64,000 nt of DNA from Gammaproteobacteria bacterium (GTDB lineage Bacteria > Pseudomonadota > Gammaproteobacteria > JAJPIJ01), in contig JAJVIQ010000013.1 in the NCBI GenBank assembly GCA_022071965.1, positions 1 through 64,000 of the forward strand, written 5' to 3'. Under the pieces are notes generated by a model, which was not told the DNA's origin, ran no database searches, and was given only the letters and a program-made list of their open reading frames with translations. Made by a program: the position numbers and the translations under genes. Position 1 is the stretch's first letter, and each line of letters begins with the position of its first letter. This document shows positions 57,310 to 64,000 of this stretch, one piece after another.

Positions 57310-57732
57310 CGCCGCAGCACCCGCCGGTTTCCACGCGGATCACCTCCGCTCGCCGCCTGCCCCGGCTCTCCGCAGCGCCAGTTTCCGCGCCCGGCATCAC
57401 CGTCGGGACGGCCATGCCAGCCCGCCGGGTCCCACGTCCCGCACCCATCACCCTGCTGCCGCCCCGCGATCGGCCGAGCGGCCTCAGTATTTCGTGGCAT
57501 TGCTTCATCGCCGCAACCGGTAGTGGCGCGCGGCATGGTGGCGGACGGCGCGCGATCCACATATGCATTTGATTTGACAAGAATACACAACAATGTCGCC
57601 GACTGGCACGGCGATTGAGATATCGCCCGTAGACACCCCGAAACGGTTCGGAGGTGCGGAGAGCCATCGGTGACGTGAGACCCCTCACCGCCGAGGAGGC
57701 TATCGATACATCAACCCATTGAGGACGCTGCA
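57310..57732. other. Long gap with structured leader upstream of EF-hand copy 2
   Basis: A 423-base gap. The first ~240 bases are GC-rich with no convincing gene. 57552-57600 is AT-rich; it contains TTGACA (57574-57579) without a matching -10. A sigma-54-like element lies at 57604-57618. The leader then holds a 9-bp hairpin (57634-57656, loop ACGG, one bulged A) and overlapping alternative hairpins at 57668-57690 (CGGTGA/TCACCG or GTGAG/CTCAC). Confidence 0.6.
57604..57618 (+). promoter_or_regulatory. Sigma-54-like promoter element
   Basis: TGGCACG-GCGA-TTGA matches the -24/-12 consensus TGGCACR-N4-TTGC at all fixed positions except the final C of the -12 GC, which is A. That base is usually important, and about one such one-mismatch hit is expected by chance in a window of this size, so the call is tentative. 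Transcription would start near 57630, giving a ~100-nt leader. Confidence 0.3.
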
Positions 57733-58104
57733 ATGAAAAAGACATTCATCGCATTGGTGCTGACTTTCGCCGCCGGTTCGGCTTTCGCGGCGGGCGAGAC
57801 GGGATTCATGCCGTGGTCAAACTGGATGAAGGACATCTGGAGCGGTTATGACAGCAACAAGGACGGCGGGCTGAGCATGGACGAGATCAAGGAGATGAAT
57901 CATGTGCTCGGCGAGGACTTCAGCGGCTTCCAGCCGTGGATGACCGATCACTTCGCGGAACTCGATGCGAACAGGGACGGCGTGGTCGACACCGGCGAGC
58001 TGCACAACATGATGGTCGCTCACCAGTACACCGACAAGCAGATGGTGAACGAGTGGTACAAGAACACCGGCTTCATGCCGCACAACCCGGCCAATCAGAA
58101 CTGA
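57733..58104 (+). CDS. Exported EF-hand protein, copy 2
   Basis: 123 residues: clear signal peptide MKKTFIALVLTFAAGSAFA, then two canonical EF-hand loops DSNKDGGLSMDE and DANRDGVVDTGE, separated by GFQPWMTDHFAELD as in copy 1. The N- and C-terminal segments both contain TGFMP (residues ~23-27 and near the end). None of the loops has Pro at position 2, so it is not lanmodulin-like by that criterion. GAGG precedes the ATG; a strong terminator follows. Confidence 0.87.
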   Translation: MKKTFIALVLTFAAGSAFAAGETGFMPWSNWMKDIWSGYDSNKDGGLSMDEIKEMNHVLGEDFSGFQPWMTDHFAELDANRDGVVDTGELHNMMVAHQYTDKQMVNEWYKNTGFMPHNPANQN

Positions 58105-58152
58105 TCGCCGCAGGCTCCGATCTCCCCCACCGGTGAGCAACCGGTAGTCTTC

Positions 58153-58190
58153 AGGCCCATCCCGGCAGCGGGATGGGCCTTCTTTCTCTC
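58153..58190 (+). terminator. Rho-independent terminator after EF-hand copy 2
   Basis: Perfect 12-bp stem AGGCCCATCCCG / CGGGATGGGCCT with loop GCAG, followed by TCTTTCTCTC. It lies 15 bp from the stop of the convergent fae-like gene. Confidence 0.88.
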
Positions 58191-58204
58191 CCGGTCGGAT
58201 CGCG

Positions 58205-58753
58205 TCAATACCATTGACCGGTCGACTGATCGAACATGTCGTGCTTGACCTTCCTGCGGGTGGCCAGGAGCTCCTTGATCGCGGGTTCTCCCTTCATCGC
58301 GCGTCGTACCGCGAGCGTCGTCGCCTCGTAGTTGTTGCGGAACAGCTCGTCCTTGTCGAGATTCGGATCCTTCGGTGCGCGCGGATCGATCCAGATGAGC
58401 GCAAGGATGCACAGGTCGTTGACCTGCGCGGCGGGTATTATCCTTTCCTTCACGCAGTCGACGATCGCGTCGGCGACGGCGGATTGCACCACGCCTCCGA
58501 ACAGGTTCACGTACGCCTCGTCCTTGATCGTCACCTTGGTTGCCATCATCGTCGGCGGCCGCACCATGTAGTTGCAGGCCCGCACCGCGAACATGCAGGT
58601 ATGGCCCTTGCTTTGCGCCATCATGTTGGCGAAGGCGTGACCGACCGGTCCGCCGACATCGCCGATGAGTATCTCCGGCATTGCATCCGTGTACTGCCCA
58701 TCGGATGCGAACACCGTGGCCTCGCCGGCCCGGAACAGGATCTTCTTTGCCAT
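58205..58753 (-). CDS. Formaldehyde-activating enzyme (Fae) homologue lacking the catalytic His
   Basis: 182-residue Fae-fold protein. Fae catalyses condensation of formaldehyde with tetrahydromethanopterin. Family blocks are clear: GEATVFASDG, GPVGHAFANMMAQSKGHT, KVTIKDEAYVNLFGG, ERIIPAAQVNDLCIL and NYEATTLAVRRAMKGEP. By my alignment from memory the essential His17 of Methylorubrum Fae (in AHIDLIIG) corresponds to Met25 here (AMPEILIG), and its neighbour Asp20 to Glu27. It therefore belongs to a Fae-like paralogue group of uncertain function. The second of two ATGs is chosen, with GGAG nine bases upstream. No other C1 gene is in the window. Confidence 0.85.
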   Translation of the reverse strand: MAKKILFRAGEATVFASDGQYTDAMPEILIGDVGGPVGHAFANMMAQSKGHTCMFAVRACNYMVRPPTMMATKVTIKDEAYVNLFGGVVQSAVADAIVDCVKERIIPAAQVNDLCILALIWIDPRAPKDPNLDKDELFRNNYEATTLAVRRAMKGEPAIKELLATRRKVKHDMFDQSTGQWY

Positions 58754-59116
58754 TCTTGCCATCTCCTCGTTGTCTCTGGGGTCATTCATCCACACGCGGG
58801 GACGCGCCATCGCCCCCGCCACTCGATCATCACGCGCGTCCGCGCGCCGCGCCCATGCTCCCGGCGGTGCGGCAGGAGGATATCCTTTCGAGGATCCATT
58901 GCCTGCGCCCCACCGCGACGCTTGCAGGTCCCGTGCGGGTGCAGCAGACATCGCGACCCCGGACCGGCCGGGTCGCCGGCGCCGCCATGTTAGAGATTGG
59001 CCCACCGGCCAGCAACGGCTGCTTGATGACGGCGCGGCCCCCGGCCCGGGCTCGAGTGGTGGTTTCGGAATTCCCCCGTATAATGAGCCCCCTTTATCTC
59101 CCGCCGGAATCTTCAA
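58754..59116. other. Divergent intergenic region fae-like/typA
   Basis: A 363-base gap. The only strong signal is a TATAAT on the plus strand (59079-59084) for typA. The fae-like side shows a good Shine-Dalgarno but no recognisable promoter. I see no small gene or RNA. Confidence 0.6.
59079..59084 (+). promoter_or_regulatory. -10 box of the typA promoter
   Basis: Perfect TATAAT 33 bases upstream of the typA start. The -35 is unclear; TGGTTT (59058-59063) is a weak match with a short 15-bp spacer. Confidence 0.6.
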
Positions 59117-60940
59117 GTGATTGAGATGTTGAGAAATATCGCCATCGTCGCGCACGTCGACCATGGCAAGACGACGCTCGTGGACTGCCTGCTTCAGCAG
59201 TCGGGTACCCTGGGCGAGCGCGCGACCGCCCCCGAGCGCGTGATGGACAGCAGCGATCTCGAGCGCGAGCGCGGCATCACCATACTCGCCAAGAACACCG
59301 CGATACGCTGGCGCGAGTATCGCATCAACGTGGTCGACACGCCGGGCCACGCCGATTTCGGCGGCGAGGTCGAGCGCATACTCTCGATGGTGGATTCCGT
59401 CCTGTTGCTGGTCGACGCCGTCGACGGCCCGATGCCGCAGACGCGCTTCGTGACCCAGAAGGCCTTCGCCCGCGGGCTGAAGCCCATCGTGGTGGTCAAC
59501 AAGGTCGACCGGCCCGGCGCGCGGCCGGATTGGGTGATCGACCAGACCTTCGACCTGTTCGACCGCCTTGGCGCCAGCGACGAGCAGCTGGACTTCCCGA
59601 TCGTGTACGCCTCGGCGCTGGAAGGCTGGGCGACGCTCGACCACGGCGCCGACAAGGGTGTGGACATGACACCGCTGTTCGAGACCATCGTCAAGCGCGT
59701 GCCGCGGCCCGACGTCGACATCGAAGGGCCTTTCCAGATGCAGGTGAGCGCGCTCGACTATTCCAGCTACGTGGGCGCCATCGGCATCGGGCGCATCACG
59801 CGCGGCCGTGCAAGACCCGGGATGGCCATCGTGCGCGTTGACGGGCCCGGCAACGGGCACAATGCCCGGCTGCTGCAGGTCCTGGGGTTTTACGGTCTGG
59901 AGCGGGTGCCGATGGAGGAGGCGGCGGCGGGGGATATCGTGGCGGTCAGCGGCATCGAAGGCATCCGTATCTCGGATACGCTCTGCGATCCGGCGCATCC
60001 GGAGGCGCTGCCGCGACTGTCCGTGGACGAACCCACCGTCAGCATGACCTTCCAGGTGAACGATTCTCCCTCCGCCGGCCGCGACGGCAAATTCGTCACC
60101 AGCCGCCAGATCCGCGAGCGCCTGGAGCGCGAGCTGATCCACAACGTCGCGCTGCGCGTGGAGGACACCGGCGACCCGTCGAGTTTCCTCGTCTCCGGAC
60201 GAGGCGAACTGCACCTGTCGATCCTGATCGAGAACATGCGCCGGGAGGGATACGAGCTTGCGGTCGGGCGGCCGAAGGTGATCTACAAGCACATCGAGGG
60301 CGTGGTTCACGAGCCCTACGAGCAGCTCGCGGTGGACGTCGAGGAGCAGAGCCAGGGCGGCGTCATGGAAAAGCTCGGCAGCCGCCGCGGCGAACTGGTC
60401 AACATGATGCCTGACGGCAAGGGCCGTGTGCGGCTCGAATACATGATCCCCTCGCGCGGCCTGATCGGTTTCCGCACCGAGTTCATGACGCTGACCTCGG
60501 GCACCGGGCTGATGTATCACACCTTCGACAGCTACAAGCCGGCCAGGCCGGGCGCGATCGCACAGCGTACCAACGGAGTGCTCATCGCCATGGAGGAGGG
60601 TCAGGCGCTGGGCTACTCACTGTTCAACCTGCAGGAGCGGGGCCGGCTGTTCATTGGCCACGGCGATGAGGTCTACGAGGGCATGATCATCGGCATCCAC
60701 TCGCGCGACAACGATCTCGTTGTAAATCCGCTGAAGGGCAAGAAGCTCACCAACATCCGCGCCGCCGGTTCCGATGAGAACATCATCCTCACGCCGCCGA
60801 TCCGTCTCGATCTCGAGCAGGCCCTGGAATTCATCGATGACGACGAGCTCGTGGAGGTGACCCCCAAGGCCGTCCGCCTGCGCAAGAAGCTGCTCAGGGA
60901 GCACGAGCGCAAGCGCGCCGTTCGGGCCGTCGCGGAGTAG
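59117..60940 (+). CDS. typA: Ribosome-associated translational GTPase TypA/BipA
   Basis: 607-residue EF-G-like GTPase acting in ribosome assembly and stress. G1 AHVDHGKTT, switch [19 protein letters not shown]4 [13 protein letters not shown]; then domain II, an EF-G domain III ([18 protein letters not shown]), domain V and the TypA-specific C-terminal domain with [28 protein letters not shown] at 59117 gives [15 protein letters not shown], matching E. coli MIEKLRNIAI. Two short ORFs follow closely. Confidence 0.97.
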   Translation: MIEMLRNIAIVAHVDHGKTTLVDCLLQQSGTLGERATAPERVMDSSDLERERGITILAKNTAIRWREYRINVVDTPGHADFGGEVERILSMVDSVLLLVDAVDGPMPQTRFVTQKAFARGLKPIVVVNKVDRPGARPDWVIDQTFDLFDRLGASDEQLDFPIVYASALEGWATLDHGADKGVDMTPLFETIVKRVPRPDVDIEGPFQMQVSALDYSSYVGAIGIGRITRGRARPGMAIVRVDGPGNGHNARLLQVLGFYGLERVPMEEAAAGDIVAVSGIEGIRISDTLCDPAHPEALPRLSVDEPTVSMTFQVNDSPSAGRDGKFVTSRQIRERLERELIHNVALRVEDTGDPSSFLVSGRGELHLSILIENMRREGYELAVGRPKVIYKHIEGVVHEPYEQLAVDVEEQSQGGVMEKLGSRRGELVNMMPDGKGRVRLEYMIPSRGLIGFRTEFMTLTSGTGLMYHTFDSYKPARPGAIAQRTNGVLIAMEEGQALGYSLFNLQERGRLFIGHGDEVYEGMIIGIHSRDNDLVVNPLKGKKLTNIRAAGSDENIILTPPIRLDLEQALEFIDDDELVEVTPKAVRLRKKLLREHERKRAVRAVAE

Positions 60941-60946
60941 CACGGC

Positions 60947-61726
60947 ATGCGCCGCGCCGCGTCCATCGGCCAGGCGCGCGGCAGCGGATGGCGCCGCGCG
61001 GTGTGGGCGGTCATCGCCATGAGCGGACTGGCGGCGGCGCCACCGCCGCTGCCGGACCTCTGGCAGCGGCAGTTGCCGGAGATCGACGGAGGGGACAGCT
61101 ACATGGAGCTCGTGCCGATGGCCGACGGGGATGTCGCCGTCGTCCGCGGGAGCGAGGCGGTGGCCTTCTTTTCGGGCGCGGCCGTCCAGGCCGGGCACGA
61201 CCGTGCGGGCGCGACGCCCGGGACCACCAACCCCTACGAGGCCACGTTGGCCGATGGCGGTACCGTGCGTCGCATAGGGCCGCCAGGCTGCGTGCGGCGC
61301 CCCGGGGTGACCCTCGCCGTCGAGGATGCCGATCGACACACAGTCGCGGAATGCGCCCTGCTGTGGGTTCTCGAAGAGCCCCGGCTGCTGACGGCGGCCG
61401 AGTGCGATTTGCGCGACATGCCGCCCGTGATCCAGCGCATCGCCATACTCGATCCGCAACTGCTCGGATTGCGCGATGGCACGTTTCTGGCGGCAGATAC
61501 CCGTCTCGGGCTCGTTGTCCGCTTCACGCCGCGATTCGACAGCGGCACGCCGTTGTTGAACGATCGTCTGCTGCGCATGCCGGCGGCCGCGATCCGCGAT
61601 ATGGTGAAACGCTACGATCGGCCAGTGCGGGACGGTGGTTTCCACTGGGCCGGGTTCCAGCTCGAACTGGAGGGCTGGGCGCGGAGGCACCGGCGCCCGC
61701 CGGCACCGAACGGACACCCGCCATGA
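60947..61726 (+). CDS. Exported protein of unknown function
   Basis: 259 residues; not recognised. An N-terminal segment [19 protein letters not shown] looks like a signal peptide after a basic start. The mature part has two Cys-containing loops ([25 protein letters not shown]) that could form disulfides, and a basic, Pro-rich tail. It sits 6 bp after typA and overlaps dtd by 4 bp (ATGA), so it is probably co-transcribed with both. Confidence 0.65.
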   Translation: MRRAASIGQARGSGWRRAVWAVIAMSGLAAAPPPLPDLWQRQLPEIDGGDSYMELVPMADGDVAVVRGSEAVAFFSGAAVQAGHDRAGATPGTTNPYEATLADGGTVRRIGPPGCVRRPGVTLAVEDADRHTVAECALLWVLEEPRLLTAAECDLRDMPPVIQRIAILDPQLLGLRDGTFLAADTRLGLVVRFTPRFDSGTPLLNDRLLRMPAAAIRDMVKRYDRPVRDGGFHWAGFQLELEGWARRHRRPPAPNGHPP

Positions 61727-62175
61727 TCGGCCTGTTGCAGCGGGTGCTGCAGGCGAGCGTGGAGGTCGGCGACGAGGTGATCGGACGCATCGACCATGGG
61801 TTGCTCGTCCTGATTGGAGTGGAGCGCGGCGATACGCGGACGGAGGCCGACCGGCTGCTCGACCGGCTGCTGGGTTATCGGGTGTTCGCCGACGCCGGGG
61901 GGAAAATGAACTTGAGTGTTCGCGACATTGGCGGCGGTCTGCTGCTGGTGCCGCAGTTCACGCTGCCTGCCGACACGCGCAAGGGGATGCGCCCGAGCTT
62001 CACGCCCGCGGCGGCGCCAGAGGAAGGCCGGATCCTGTTCGGTCATCTGGTTGGCAGGGCGCGAACGTCACACCCTGCCGTGGCGACCGGAGTCTTCGGT
62101 GCGCAGATGCGGCTCAGCCTTGTCAACGACGGGCCGGTAACGTTCTGGCTTCAGGTCTCTCCCGGCCGTCCCTGA
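61723..62175 (+). CDS. dtd: D-aminoacyl-tRNA deacylase
   Basis: 150-residue proofreading enzyme that removes D-amino acids (and glycine from tRNA-Ala). [15 protein letters not shown] is the standard N-terminus; the Gly-cisPro motif is in NDGPVTFWL. The other motif, usually SQFTL, reads PQFTL here. ATG overlaps the previous stop. Confidence 0.93.
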   Translation: MIGLLQRVLQASVEVGDEVIGRIDHGLLVLIGVERGDTRTEADRLLDRLLGYRVFADAGGKMNLSVRDIGGGLLLVPQFTLPADTRKGMRPSFTPAAAPEEGRILFGHLVGRARTSHPAVATGVFGAQMRLSLVNDGPVTFWLQVSPGRP

Positions 62176-62358
62176 CGGCGGTGATTCCTGCCGAGGGCGT
62201 GGTTCCCCCTCCGCCCGGACAGGATTCGCTCCCCGATCCGCATGTCCCAGGCGCGCGCCCCGCCGGGCGCTGTAAGCCACGGTCCGGCCTGGCCTAAAGC
62301 GCGCACCGCGACGGCCGCTACCCTCGTCGACAATCCCGACAAGAACAGAGTGTGCGAC

Positions 62359-63159
62359 ATGAACCCGGCCTCACTGCAGCGATCATCGGAGATTCCCGAT
62401 CACGGCGCCCGCGCCGAGGAGCCCGTGCTGGTGTTCGAGTCAAATCTCGGCGGGCAACATGTCCGGGGGGTGTCATTGCTCGCGGAGAAATGCCACGGCG
62501 CCGTCGATGGCAAGGGTTGGGGGCATCATGGAAACGCCTATGGCATCCCCACGCTGGACAGCGAGATGATGCCGCTCACCCGCGGCGTGCTCACTAACTA
62601 CATCCAGGGCTTCCTCAAGTATGCCGCGGCTCATCCGCAACTGCAGTTTCGCGTGACCGCTTTCGGATACGGCAATCCGAATATCGGCATGGGCGAGATC
62701 GTCGAGATGTTCCGCCAGGCGCCACGCAACTGCCTGCTTCCCGGGCGGTGGATGGCGACGCTCGGCCGCCTCGACGTGGTGCGCCTGCTGCTGCTGGATG
62801 CAAGCGGCTCGATGCGGGAGACCGCGGCGCAGGACAGGCTCGATGAGTACTTCGCGATCAATGCCCCGCTGTGGTCGGAGAAGCCCGTGGAGATCGTGAG
62901 CGTGGGCGCCGCCGTCTCCGTGGTGGCCAACGACAGGTACGCGCGCCGCCGAAATCATCGACATCGAATCATCAGCGTCAGAGAAGACTTTTACAGGAAC
63001 TATCTCAACCAGGCGCGCGAGGAGATGGCCGTGTGGTATTCGACCAGGATGGTGACGGTCCTGGAGCCGGATCAGACCTCCCAGGGCAACATGCTGCGCC
63101 TGCTCCAGGCCGCGACCCGCGCCGGCCTGGAGATGGACGAGATCCAGATCGGTGATTGA
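62359..63159 (+). CDS. Unknown protein: phage-type FSNL domain plus distinct C-terminal part
   Basis: 266 residues. The N-terminal ~130 (VLVFESNLGGQHVRGVSLLAEKC, GWGHHGNAYGIPT, then FRVTAFGYGNPNIGMGEIVEMF and APRNCLLPGRW) resembles a domain found in many phage and bacterial hypothetical proteins with FGSN/GxGLxGxSYAIPT and APxNxxLP motifs. The C-terminal half begins RLLLLDASGSMRE, which resembles the DxSxS metal site of VWA domains, but the rest lacks other VWA hallmarks. The ATG at 62359 is chosen; an open frame extends 39 codons upstream without a ribosome-binding site. Isolated between dtd and convergent hemF. Confidence 0.6.
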   Translation: MNPASLQRSSEIPDHGARAEEPVLVFESNLGGQHVRGVSLLAEKCHGAVDGKGWGHHGNAYGIPTLDSEMMPLTRGVLTNYIQGFLKYAAAHPQLQFRVTAFGYGNPNIGMGEIVEMFRQAPRNCLLPGRWMATLGRLDVVRLLLLDASGSMRETAAQDRLDEYFAINAPLWSEKPVEIVSVGAAVSVVANDRYARRRNHRHRIISVREDFYRNYLNQAREEMAVWYSTRMVTVLEPDQTSQGNMLRLLQAATRAGLEMDEIQIGD

Positions 63160-63210
63160 TTCGTCATGGACGTGCGGGCGCGTTCAGCCGCCGCGCCTGT
63201 CCGTGGCCGT

Positions 63211-64000
<790 letters not shown>

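Noticed and set aside
57574-57579. TTGACA as a sigma-70 -35 for EF-hand copy 2
   Set aside because: No acceptable -10 hexamer at 15-19 bp downstream; the region reads GC-rich there.
56968-58104. Lanmodulin-type lanthanide-binding proteins
   Set aside because: Lanmodulin EF loops carry Pro at position 2 and come in sets of three or four; these have Thr, Ser or Ala there and two loops each.
61723-62175. PQFTL instead of SQFTL in DTD as a catalytic defect
   Set aside because: The Gly-cisPro motif and the Thr are intact, and I believe Pro at that site occurs in other bacteria, so I do not treat it as a loss of function.
62817-62850. True VWA domain in the 62.4-63.2 kb protein
   Set aside because: Only the DxSxS-like motif matches; the downstream Thr and Asp MIDAS motifs and the domain length are not evident, so it is reported only as a resemblance.

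Overview
The window is a dense, GC-rich stretch of bacterial chromosome, almost certainly from a gammaproteobacterium. Several gene orders are typical of that class: leuS-lptE-holA-proA-nadD-rsfS-rlmH-maf, kdsD-kdsC-lptC-lptA-lptB-rpoN-hpf-hprK-rapZ, a DUF2782 gene divergent from polA, and hisA-hisF-hisI next to tatABC. The LPS-transport genes indicate a Gram-negative envelope. Separate hisI and hisE genes, and a soluble PTS (EIIA-Man type, HPr, EI) with HprK and RapZ, recall purple-sulfur-bacteria-like or other deep gammaproteobacterial lineages rather than enterics; that placement is inference. I saw no IS element, prophage, CRISPR array, rRNA or tRNA. The first gene (phosphomannomutase) and the last (hemF) run off the window.

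Layout. 1-1.35 kb: end of an AlgC-type phosphomannomutase/phosphoglucomutase. 1.5-7.5 kb, minus strand: trxB, oxyR, dps, an M16C metalloprotease and a DUF2007 protein, i.e. a redox and oxidative-stress block. 7.8-11 kb: yajQ, two small conserved proteins, a PHP phosphoesterase, convergent arfB, and hemD. 11-24.7 kb: a phosphate island with ppk, a methyltransferase gene, pstSCAB-phoU, convergent phoR/phoB, and a phosphate-selective porin divergent from phoB. Three Pho boxes with identical geometry (7-4-7 half-sites, then 10 bp to a -10 box) precede pstS, phoB and the porin. 25-33 kb: comEA, then the leuS-to-maf run with many stop/start overlaps. 33.2-34.2 kb, minus strand: ppa and ppnP. 34.3-44.2 kb: Kdo synthesis, LPS transport, rpoN, hpf and the regulatory PTS. 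44.3-48.1 kb: two small envelope proteins and polA. 48.3-52.8 kb: hisA-hisF-hisI, a SYLF-domain gene, hisE and tatABC. 52.8-57 kb: a DUF2905 gene, rpiA, ilvA, a class II aldolase, a YajG-like lipoprotein and a VOC protein. 57-59 kb: two secreted EF-hand proteins and a Fae homologue. 59-64 kb: typA, an unknown exported protein, dtd, an unusual two-part unknown protein and the 3' part of hemF.

How it fits together. The phosphate island links sensing (PhoR/PhoB/PhoU), outer-membrane entry (porin), high-affinity import (Pst) and storage (Ppk). The PTS proteins lack any sugar permease here and probably act in regulation with HprK, RapZ and RpoN. The parts furthest from textbook expectation are an OxyR that keeps Cys199 but has Phe at position 208, a Fae homologue without the catalytic His, the paired EF-hand proteins beside it (one with a structured leader and a sigma-54-like upstream element), Pst permeases with very large periplasmic insertions, a near-perfect 25-bp-arm inverted repeat between phoU and phoR, and the unknown protein at 62.4-63.2 kb.
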